Source: Trissonchulus latispiculum
Lineage: Eukaryota > Nematoda > Enoplea > Enoplida > Ironidae
Assembly: GCA_030248195.1 (NCBI GenBank)
Contig: JASAND010015484.1
Coordinates: 20,475 to 84,474 of the forward strand
Length of the DNA: 64,000 bases
Reading direction: 5' to 3'
The position numbers and the translations under genes were made by a program. The notes under the pieces were generated by a model. That model was not told where the DNA came from, did not search any database, and saw only the letters and a program-made list of their open reading frames with translations. Shown in pieces: positions 11,288-23,200 of this stretch. Numbering within the stretch: position 1 is the first letter of the stretch; every line of letters starts with the position of its first letter.

Positions 11288-14200
11288 CTATAACATTTAA
11301 GCCTACACCATGAATATGATCAAACAGGATGTAACAGTTCAGATTAAATCACATACGAAAAACAAATACACGTACAATTTCGAAAGCTATTGATAATAAC
11401 GAAGCAATGGAAATGTCATACCACCGAAGTAAGGAATCCCAAGACAACACTTAAACATTCTCACATCTGCAACGGTAAATACGGTTCCATGGGCGCACCA
11501 TGGGGAAGGTTTTGGGGTTTCCGACTCCTCCTTTTTTTCCGCCCCCCCCCCCCCGCAGTGTTGTTCATCGGCCCAAGTTTTCGTGAGCCGGTGCCACTTC
11601 TCGAAGGCTGGGTATCCAAAATGCAAGTAAGGATATAAAATATTTGCTAGTTTTCAAGGCAGGTTTTAGTAAGTTTAAGTCGATAAGCTACAGAAACTGT
11701 CACTGGCCGGTCGGCCGCCCCGTATTTGACCGGCCGACCTGATCTGAACCTGGGCCGGCAGGTCTGGACAATGTCGGGGAACAACACTACTTCCCAGAAT
11801 CTGCCTCAATCTTTAAAAATTTTCGGGACTTCGTTTATCTCAATTTTTAAAAATTGTTGCAGATAGCAAGACAAATAATGTAAATGCATATTATAAACCC
11901 AACTGAGTTGCAAAACGTACTGCCTTCTTTCCTTTTGCAGTTGACCATTTGAATCGATGTCTTTCAATCTCATATCCTTTTCCAATTCGGCCGCAAATAA
12001 GGGTGATGAGGTGGGACTGTCACTGTCGTCAGAGTCTTGAGTCAAATCAATTTGTTCTACTGAACTGGAAGGAGCTTTCGACGGGTGCTGACATTTAAAC
12101 AGAAGAAAGAAAAAACCGAAAATTAAGGATCTTGCAAGTGAAGGCGTTTTAAGGTGGTGATTCCTTTTGGCGACATCAAATTGGCACCCTTATTACTCAT
12201 TCATTACTTGGATAAAATATCAAAGTCCAAAACGTGAATACCCAAAACAAAACAACGTTCACCTTTCTTCCACTACTGGTTCTGCCACCCTTAGTCAGAT
12301 GGATCCTGTCCCATCTGCGCTGCGAAATTTCAGAAAGTGGAAAGGTCGGGTACAAAATTATTGATTGGGAGGCTGGAAGGGACCGCGATATAGAAATAGA
12401 TTGCAAAATTTTTACCTGTAGGGGTAGTAGACGACGACCCATCAACGCTGACATGATGATATAGATCCGATACGATTAATATATACGTAGATGTACGAGA
12501 AGCTTCAGGTGCCCCGGGAGGATTTGGGGGCAAAGTTCTGATTTGGGCGACTACGGAAGGGGGCGAGATTATGACATAAACGTTTGGGGGCTGTAGGGGG
12601 CACAGAACGGTCTTCAACAGAATGGATGGTAGTTAACTCAAACCCGGGGTTCAGTAAGTTAAGTATTCACTACTTGGGGTTAAGAAACCTTTTTATTTCA
12701 AATAGCAGTTTAGTATTTTCTCTTTCAAATGAATACACTGAAACTAACTTTAGTTTTCGGAAATTGTTGAACTGCATTTTCGAAATTATTTAATTTTCCC
12801 GATTTTTGCAGACTGAAATAAATTTTTTCGTGAGGCATCGGCTCATTCGCATCAGATCATTCGAAACCACTATCATCGCTCTTCGTTATGAAGAAATTAG
12901 CTAAAAATTTATGCGCAACCTGGATTCTGCCTACTTTTCCTAACTTTGGCAAGAAACCACCTTAGTTTGAAAGCACTAATCGGGGCAACTAAAAAAGGGT
13001 CCCTGGGTATTTTTGTGTAAAATACGTCCGTCTTGCGTAGCGCAAGAAATGGTGGATTATTTGATTTCTGTAAAACAAGTTTTCAACGCCAAAAAAAAGA
13101 AAGTCGACTGTATCTCACAATAGAAAGAGCTAGAAAGTTGCTTCAAAAACCAAAAATGTAGAGCTCAACGAGATCTTTCGAATAAATATAGTCATAAGTA
13201 TGCAGCTGCTGGCTGCTGCTCAACTGCCAGAAATCGTCAAAAACTTCCCTGTACGGAAGTGTCGAGTTTTTGAAGCGGGATTGCGCGGAAGGTGTTAGAA
13301 TGCCAAAGTGAATTTATTGGATTTTGGAATGGATCAGCAAAGATTCATCAAATTTCTTTAGGATTTGAACCGTTAACCAACACAGTCCTCGTGCGCACCA
13401 ATTTTGCAAAAGTAGGAATAAAAGTAGGAATTTTCCTTAAAAAAGTAGGAAAAAGTAGGAATAAAAAGTAGGAATTTTAAAGTAGGAATTTTTCAAAAAA
13501 CGTAGGAGTTTTAACATAGTAAATTGTTGAGCGCTGCCTAAGCCTAGTTAGTTATAGTTAGTTATACCTATTCTATTCTATTCTATTCTATTCTAGAAAA
13601 CCCCGATCTATGCACATTCACGTTTCACCAAAACGGTAAAGGCATGAAAGCAATTGATTTCTATGTGATGGGGATGCAGTTCCTCCCTGACCAAAAAAAA
13701 CCGGGTAGACCCCTCTGCAAGAAGAAAAAAGTTAGCCCTCACGGCCAGAAGAGAAAGGGCGGAGACTCCTCCCTCAACGATTTTTTACAAAAAATTGTAC
13801 ATTTTAAGCAAACTAGTGTTCTAAATTTCTCAAAAATAGAAACAATTGTTTAGAATCATTTTTACTTTTTTTACCAAAAAATTTTAAAAAATCCACAATG
13901 TTCGCTATTTTTGAGATAAACTCTCGAAAATTTGGAGTATATATTTCATAAACAGACACCTGAAGTTGGGGTATAGCTCTCCCCCACTCAGAATCGGACC
14001 CATGTATCACTGGCGGATCCAGGATTTCGTGACGGGGGGGCGGTCAAATTTTTTTCGTCGGGGGGTCTGGGGGGGCGGAGCCCCCCAGAAGTTGAACAAA
14101 TTTTTTGTTTTTGCAATAAAATCGGTCTTCGGATCTTTAATTCTTTTCATTCTGGAGAACTGAGAAAATGTTTTAGAATTCTTGACATTTTTAGGCAAAA

Positions 14201-17200
14201 ATGGAAATTTTCTGCGAAAAATCGGATGCATATTAAGCTTTATCTTCATAAATGCACTAAATATGCGGTTAAAAAGCAGAAAATTCGCGCCGGAGGCGCG
14301 AAATTTTTTGGTTTTTTGCCCTTTTTCCTCTTTCTCTCCCTAATTTTTCCTACCTTCGAATCGCGACGGGGGGGCGGCCCCCCCCCTGGATCCCCCCCCC
14401 CCCCTGGATCCGCCCCTGCCATGTATGTATGTCCACTCCGTAAGGTGCAAATTCTTTGAAAAATCATTACACATTGTTTGAAAAATTTATTTCTGATAAT
14501 GCTTCGTACAAATAAGTCTATTAAATTCTCAAAATTAGCTACCTCTCGTGCCCCATAAACAGGAATAGGCAAAAACCCTCATCCACATCACCCTACCCGC
14601 TTCACCCAAATTCCTTGAACCGCGTGAAATTATTCCACTTTGTGAAGAGCCTACTTTGTTCTTTTCCTTAACCTTACCCAAATTTAATTTTTTGTTCATT
14701 TTTAAAAATTGTTCGTTCCAAAGAACACAATTTTGGAACAAAGACTACGCATTACAGTTAGCACTTTTCAAGCCAAGCTGACGAGGAAAGCTCAACACCG
14801 ACCCAAGTTTAATTAAGTACCTCCAAAATCCAAAAATATCTTTAGAATTGAAATCTAACCCCGGCGAAGCAACCCCGGTGAAGCCGGAACTCTTCGAAAA
14901 ATACAGACAAAAAGGTAAGCTTCCTAAAAATCCTGCAAAATCCCTTCATTTTTGAAGCTCAGTTAAAAAAGGAAATAAAATAAATTTAGGGCGAAAAAAA
15001 GAAATGAAAAGAAAAAGAAAAAACCTGGCTAGAAACATGAAAAACTAAACAGGATGCCAGCAAATTATTTCCGCGGATAATTATTTCCATAAAAGATCAG
15101 CAAAATGTGCATAGCATAAATTCATCTGGTATATACATGCCCAATCCACTCTTAGACTTGCCCTTCATGCAGCACCACAAGTATATATAACATAATTCTA
15201 GCAAGACGCTATGCTCAACGTGAACCATATTATCATAGGGGTCGCGCCAGCGACCCCTATAATATGTGTGAAAAGTGGCTGGAGACAGTGTAAAATAAGC
15301 TGCGCAGAAGCTGCGCAAAATCCTGCGCAGATCCTGCGCAGATTTCATGCGCAAATTGTAGAGCACATCGAGTTTAGTATGTCTGTGAAGTTTCAGCCTC
15401 GTATCACTTACCGTTAAAAAGTTGCGCCCCGGACCGGTTATGGCGGCGATGTTTTTTTTCCGGTTTCTCCTATTTGATGGTTGTATTGTACATAATGTTC
15501 GCCGCTTTCACGTGATCTGCAGCGGTGGGCCAACCTAAAGGGCTATAGGGTCTAGTAGTACCCTCTAAAGAATTTAAGAATCACAACTTTTTTTTGCGCC
15601 GCAGCTGCGCCACAGCGCCGCAGTGGCGCCGCAAAGTCGGCTCATAGCGAAAAGTGACCATTTTTGTGGTCGTCGCTCAGGTCGAACGTTACGAGCTAAA
15701 AGTGGTCAAATTTGGTATCAAATGAAAGCCCTAAGTGAGCTGAGCAACTTTTGTCATAGAACTGCGTACCTAAAGTGGCTGTAGAGTGCTGTGGTGGGGT
15801 GGGGTGGGGACTTAGGCGATTTTGGGTCAAAAATAAAATTTTTCAAAAGTGGTCAAATTTGGTATCAAATGAAAGCCCTAAGTGAGCTGAGCAACTTTTG
15901 TCATAGAACTGCGTACCCAAAGTGGCTGTAGAGTGCTGTGGTGGGGTGGGGTGTTGACTTAGGCGATTTTGGGTCAAAAATAAAATTTTTCAAAAGTGGT
16001 CAAATTTGGTATCAAATGAAAGCCCTAAGTGAGCTGAGCAACTTTTGTCATAGAACTGCGTACCCAAAGTGGCTGTAGAGTGCTGTGGTGGGGTGGGGTG
16101 AGGACTTAGGCGATTTTGGGTCAAAAATAAAATTTTTCAAAAGTGGTCAAATTTGGTATCAAATGAAAGCCCTAAGTGAGCTGAGCAACTTTTGTCATAG
16201 AACTGCGTACCCAAAGTGGCTGTAGAGTGCTGTGGTGGGGTGGGGTGGGGACTTAGGCGATTTTCGGTCAAAATGAAATTTTTCAAAAGCGGTCAAATTT
16301 GGTATCAAATGAAAGCCCTAAGTGAGCTGGGCAACTTTTGCTGTGTCGAATTTATGTCTTTCTCAACCGGAATTTATATAAAGGATAGACATAGGCCCAA
16401 CACACATATTATCCCCTTTTGTGCGGAGCATTTTTGTTACTTGTATATATAGAAAACAGTTCGGAACAAAATGGACAAGCCCAGTTTTGTTTCGCAAACA
16501 CTTGCCTTGGCCTGCAGAATGAGTGTACGTATATACCTTTTCAGGAGATAAAGTGAGCATTAAAATAAAACTTTCCGCGCCGTCGGCGCCAAATTTTTGT
16601 AAAATTGAAGCAGAAAACAAAAATTAATATAATAAAATTTACCAGCCAAGAAAAAAGTAGGAAAAAGTAGGAATTTTTGGCCTCAAGTAGGAAAAAAGTA
16701 GGAATCTGGAAAAAAGTAGGAAAAAAGTGGGAAAAGTAGGAACCGCACGAGCACTGCCAACAATATATACCCAAAAGGAATCACCACCTTAAACTAGATC
16801 TCTGAACAAGATTTTAAAATTAAAGAAAAACTAGGTCAAAAACAGAGCCCGATCATGAGAGAGTGACAAAAGTAAAACATAAAAATAGGACCAGAATTAC
16901 TTCAGGATTTTGAAGATCTTCAGGCAGCAAACTGTTGGAGTTAAGGCGATGTAGTTCCCGATACAATTTTGCAATTGTATGAATCCGACTGGGATCAGAC
17001 TTTTCAAGCCTAAACCAATCAGAGCAAACAACTTAATATTCAAATTAATTCTCAACAAAGCAAAATAACATGCACTTATAAACAAAATAAGAAATGCTTC
17101 CGAAATATGAAATACTGGTTTTCCTTTAAAAATATTAAAATCTAATTTAAAACATATTATTTTTTGTAACAGTCTGTTTCATAAACAGTCAACCACTACA

Positions 17201-20200
17201 CTAAATAATCGTGTACTTGTGAGCATATGCTCCCAGGCTTTCAGCTAAATAGGTTCGTGCGTTAGAATGAGAGGGATCCACAGTTAGTGCTTTACGAAAC
17301 TGTTTAATGGCTTCTTCAAAGTTTTCCAAATTCGCAAGTCTAAAATATAAAGCACTGGTAAGTTTACTAGTGTACCCTCTTTTGCACTGACGGCTTTGCA
17401 GCTGCATTGTTTTACATACAACGCTAACACTTGTTGTAACATCCACACAGGTTTAAGATCAAGAAAAAAATGAAAAGTAGTTGGCTGCAAGGAGTCTAAT
17501 GAAGAGACCGTGACGCTCTCGGCTCCGGACACTTGACTACGGACGATATGGTTTCTGGTTCCCCACGTTTTGATTTTTGCATAATAAACTTGAAACTCAT
17601 TTACAAAAGTGTTTAAGTGCAGACAAAGCTTGCACTCGCCTCGCAGTGTACACAGTGTACGCAGGTAAAACCAAGAGTACATAATGCTAAGAGTTAGACA
17701 AAGGCAGGCTCTCTGTTATCATGCGCGCTATCGGCTGACCCCCCTCCCACAAATTGACCCCCTCTCACACCGCCCCTATATGGGTACATAGTTCCAAACG
17801 GGGGTCGCTCACTCGCTTAGTATATTTTGTTTGTTAAACATAAGCGCTTATACCCCATCCATAAATTGTGCTCCTCTAGCATTTTTAGGGTTTTGAAAGT
17901 GGGGGAAGCGGGCTTCCGAAAAGTAGGGGGCGAGCCAAAGGTATAAATATACCTATATTTTTAGCGAAAAATTAGCATTTTTAAGGTACAACGCAAGAAA
18001 TTGATGTTTTTAAGCTTAAAATGAACTTATAAGTCCATAAATTAGCTAAAAATAGTACTGGAATTGGCCGAAATTTTCCTTGGTTGGCTTGGCTTGGCTT
18101 GGCCGGAGTTTGAAGTTGGCCAGCCAATTGGCCGTTGGCTAAAAATTGAGAAAATTTTACCTCAAAAACCACTTTTGGGCGGCCTCCAAAATAGTGGGTG
18201 GGGGCTTGCCGAAAAGTGGGGGGCTTCGAAAAGTGGATGGGGAACCGATAAGAGGGGCACCCCCCCACTGAAAAATAGCAGCTCCTGTTAATTTCAACGA
18301 ATAATTATGTAAAAGAGTGAATGACCCCAGTTTTGACCCCGTACCCATATAGGTGCGGTGTGAGAGGGGGGGGGGGGTAAATTTGTGGGAGGGGGTCAGC
18401 CGATAGCGCGCACAACATAGTTTGTGTTCTGACAACAGAGAGCCAGCGTGTATTCTCACTCTTATCATTATGTACTCTTGGTAAAACGAAGCAAACATAC
18501 AAGGCTCCTTTTGCTACTAAAGCTTCTGCATTAGTGGAATCAATTTCCAAGGCACGATTATAGTGTTGCATAGCCTCTATACGTTCACCTCTACGTGCAC
18601 AGCTAACACCTTTTTGAACACTGAAACAAATATAACTAAGATGAATGACAAAGAAAAACTTCCCATGAAATGGAGCACGGATCTTAAAATATGCTACGTA
18701 TATAATTTAACGCGTACACAATGTACGCAATTCTAAATTTTTCACTACTTATTTCTGAAAAAATGACGAATGATTTGTACCAGAAAAAACATTTTTAATA
18801 GCTAATTAATTAATTTAATTTAATTTAAAATTTTTAGGGAAGGGCACATTCGGAGGTTGCTGTGAATGGTGGGGGGTTACTGCTGCAACAAACGTTCTTT
18901 CCTATCCCGTTTTGCTGATCAAGCTTATGTATTACAGTCGGGCTCAACTGGCAAAAAAATTACAAACCAAACAAAATATAAAATATTGTAACCTTTGCAG
19001 GGCGAGACCAGTAGTCTGATGCTTAGTTAACTCACAACCAAATTCAGTGGAGTCAAAATTTCGTCTAAAGCAAACAGAATCATTACGCAGTTAAGAGCTA
19101 TGCACACTTTATCAACACAATGTTCTCAATCAAGTAACAGTCTTAAGGTGGTGGTATCGTTTACCGCACTGGTGCAGACTGAAAAATTTGTAATGGCAAC
19201 CTATAGATTTGACGTATTTAAAGCATTAAATGACCGAAAACTTGCATATTCTCAAAAAATGTAGCTTTCATTGTTAGGTGGTAACTCACAAATTGGAAAA
19301 AATAATATGAAATTTTGAACAAGGATTACTTTCGATTAAATTACGTTAGAGAGCTGAAATTTCGCAAGCGAAGACAGGAATATCTTGCCGAGGGTCATTT
19401 TTCAGCATTTTAGTTATTGTTTAGCATGTCGAAAGAAAACTTCTAAAAACGCATATTGATGCCATTTTTGAAAATTCAACAAGCGATATCTCAACTGTTT
19501 TAGGCTCAAACAGAAAACTAGGAAAAATGACCCTGCAATAAGTTTTGGTCAATTCGTACGCCAAATTTGAAAACACAATATTACTCGAAGTATGAGAAAA
19601 CCTTGTTTAAAACATAAATTTCCTTCATTATTTAACGATCAATGTAATTGGCACAAGTTTTTTAGTACAACCAGAAACGAGTTACAAATACAATTTAAAT
19701 TACAACTAAATGACGTTTCTGCATTTAAGTGTAATAATCTGTTAAATTCATTTAATGTAACCTTTTTCCAGTGTCTGACCTTTTGACCTTGTCCAACTGC
19801 TACGGTCAACACTAGTATATAATTCGTAGCCTTTGCACATTGGCGTAATTATCATATGAAATATCGTGTAGTAAAATATCCAGCTGTGGCTAGCTCATAG
19901 TCGGGACAATGACATAGCTAGTGCATTGTCCGGACAGACTAGTGCCCTGTCTGCGCTAGCTCTTAGTCCGTGACATATATATTTGCACGCTGTCCGCTCA
20001 CCGAAAGTAGTCTGGTTCGAGCTTAAAAACCAAAAACTTTAAAATTTTTTATTTTTTGCTGTTTCTAGTCTGGGTTGTATCTACTTATATTAACAAGTAG
20101 GAAAAATGCTCCTTGCAGTCGCATGAAAAAGTTAATATGAGCTATTATGGCCAACATTTAAACGTGCTAAGGACAAGATTTAAAATGTTTAATATGAGCC

Positions 20201-23200
20201 AACATCTAAATAAGTAGAGGACAAGATGTAAACGGTTAATATGAGCCGCTACGTTTCTCATGGGCTCATATTGACGCGACTAAAATGGCAAACATATACA
20301 GTTTACGGTTGGCATATAAGCATCAGTGTTTATAAACGATTTGATTGGCTTGGGAATATTTAATTAATGTGATGATTGCGATAATAACTTCAAATGTGAT
20401 TTCTCAAGATTTCACAACATGTGTAAGTTCCACATTTTCGTTTCTTCATTAGATTGGACTTCGGTTTCGTTTTGTTGACTTTATGTGGTGGCCTTAAATG
20501 TGTACTTGGATGTAGCGGTGGAGAAGAAAACATTTACGTACAGCTTTGCAAAATTAATGTTTATGCGTCGTTATTCATGCAAGCCATTTCAGTGTTGGAT
20601 TAAAAGTAAGCAAAAGCTAAATGAGCGTCAATATGAGCCCAAGAGAAACGTAGCGGCTCATATTAGCCGTTTACATCTTGTCCTCTACTTATTTAGATGT
20701 TGGCTCATATTAAACATTTTAAATCTTGTCCTTAGCACGTTTAAATGTTGGCCATAATAGCTCATATTAACTTTTTCATGCGACTGCAAGGAGCATTTTT
20801 CCTACTTGTCCTAATCCAATTTTTGGTAGCGTAAGGTTCGCAAGAGTATGCGTCCTTTCCATTGAAACGAGTACAGTCGATTTATTGTATATGCCCCCAA
20901 CCACACCGCCGAAAAACGCTGTTCCAGGGGGTTTGACCAGTGGTCAATAGGCCACCTAGACCGTAGTGACCAGTGGTCACTTCCGTCGGTTTGGACAATA
21001 TGCCCATTGAAACGAGCATAGTCGATTTACTATATATGCCCCCAACCAAAACGCCGAAAAACGAAGTTTTAGGGGGTTTGACCAGTGGTCAATAGGCCAA
21101 CTAGACCAGTGGTCACTTCCGTCGGTTTCGAAAATATGCCCATTGAAACGAGCATAGTCGATTTACTATATATGCGCCAACCAAAACGCTGAAAAACGCT
21201 GTTCCAGGGGGTTTGACCAGTGGTCAATAGGCCAGCTAGACCGTAGTGACCAGTGGTCACTTCCGTCGGTAGGCCAGCTAGACCATAGTGACCAGTGGTG
21301 ACTTCCGTCGGTTTCGAAAATATGCATATTGAAACGAGCACAGTCGATTTACTATATACGCCCCCAACCAAAACGCAGAAAAACGTTGTTTTGGGGGTTT
21401 GACCAGTGGTCAATAGGCCACCTAGACCGTAGTGACCAGTGGTCACTTCCGGTGGTTTCGACAACACGCCCATTGAAACGAGCGTAGTCGATTTACTATA
21501 TATGCCAAAACAAAAACGCCGAAAAACGAAGTTTTACGGGGTTTGACCAGTGGTCAATAGGCCACCTAGACCAGTGGTCACTTCCGTCGGTTTCGAAAAT
21601 ATGCCCATTGAAACGAGCATAGTCGATTTACTATATATGCCCCCAACCAAAACGGCGAAAATCGCTGTTTTAGGGGGTTTGACCAGTGGTCAATAGACCA
21701 CCTAGACTAGTGGTCACTTCCGTCGGTTTCGAAAATATATCCATTGAAACGAGCATAGTCGATTTACTCTATAGGCCTCCAACCAAAACGCCGAAGAACG
21801 CTGTTTTAGGGGGTTTGACCAGTGGCGCACATAGGAAATTTTTCAGGGGGGGCGGACCTCAAAAAAATTTGGGGGGGTCTAGGGGCAAAATTTTTGAAAA
21901 CCAGGTTTAAAATTCAAAAATAAGCGTAAATTAAACAAAAATCAAATAAATTTTGCGCCGACCAAGGGCGCACCCGGGATTTAGAAGAGGGGAGTTGATT
22001 TTAAAAAAGTTTTTGCTTTACACTCCTGGCTCTACGGCTGTGTATCCGGGGATGAGCACCGGCACCCCTTGTCCCTGAAGCAGGGATGGAGATATTCTCC
22101 AGGGGTCACCTTTACCTTTACCTTTTCGCCAGGTGCACAAGATTTCAAAATAGCCGTTCACCTATCGGGGGGTCTGGGGGGCAGTGCCCCCCAGAAGTTG
22201 AAGAAATTTTTTGTTTTTGCAATAAAATCGGTCTTCGAATCTTTAATTCTTTTCATACTAACTGAGAAAATTTTTTAAAATTCTTGACATTTTTAGGCAA
22301 AAATGATAATTTTCTCCGAAAAGTCGGATGCATTCCAAGCATTTTCTTCATAAATGCAATAATTATGCCGTTAAAAACTGGAAAATTCGCGCCGAAGGCA
22401 CGAAATTTTTTGGTTTTTTGCAATTTTTCCTCTTTCTCTCCTTAATTTTTCCTACCTTCGGATCGCGACGGGGGGGGCGGCCCCCCCCCCCAAGTGCGCC
22501 CCTGGGTTTGACCAGTGGTCAATAGGCCACCTAGACCGTAGTGACCATTGGTCACTTCCGTCGGTTTCGACAATACGCCCATTGAAACGAGCGTAGTCGA
22601 TTTACTATATATGCCCCCAACCAAAACGCCGAAAAACGAAGTTTTAGGGGGTTTGACCAGTGGTCAATAGGCCACCTAGACCAGTGGTCACTTCCGTCGG
22701 TTTCGAAAATATGCCCATTGAAACGAGCATAGTCGATTTACTATATATGCCCCCAACCAAAACGCTGAAAAACGCTGTTCCAGGGGGTTTGACCAGTGGT
22801 CAATAGGCCAGCTAGACCGTAGTGACCAGTGGTCACTTCCGTCGGTTTCGAAAAGATGCCCATTGAAACGAGCACAGTCGATTTACTATATACGCCCCCA
22901 ACCAAAACGCAAAAAACGTTGTTTTGGGGGTTTGACCAGTGGTCAATAGGCCACCTAGACCGTAGTGACCAGTGGTCACTTCCGGCGGTTTCGACAACAC
23001 GCCCATTGAAACGAGCGTAGTCGATTTACTATATATGCCACAACAAAAACGCCGAAAAACGAAGTTTTACGGGGTTTGACCAGTGGTCAATAGGCCACCT
23101 AGACCAGTGGTCACTTCCGTCGGTTTCGAAAATATGCCCATTGAAACGAGCATAGTCGATTTACTATATATGCCACCAACCAAAACGGCGAAAATCGCTG

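Larger units (their letters stand above)
12149..16792. mobile_element. TTAA-flanked 4.6-kb element in TTC14 intron
   Basis: Perfect 18-bp terminal inverted repeats GGTGGTGATTCCTTTTGG lie at 12153-12170 and 16771-16788, each bordered by TTAA (12149-12152, 16789-16792), as in piggyBac-type insertion. No transposase frame was seen. Cargo includes a hAT-like MITE (14008-14418) and a 147-bp satellite (15701-16340). Its ends resemble those of the elements at 19147-25206 and 58593-59600. Confidence 0.75.

Noticed and set aside
21069..21473. 134-codon minus-strand open frame
   Set aside because: It spans several units of the 136/145-bp tandem array and repeats itself (VTTGHYGLAGL), with no splice or homology support.
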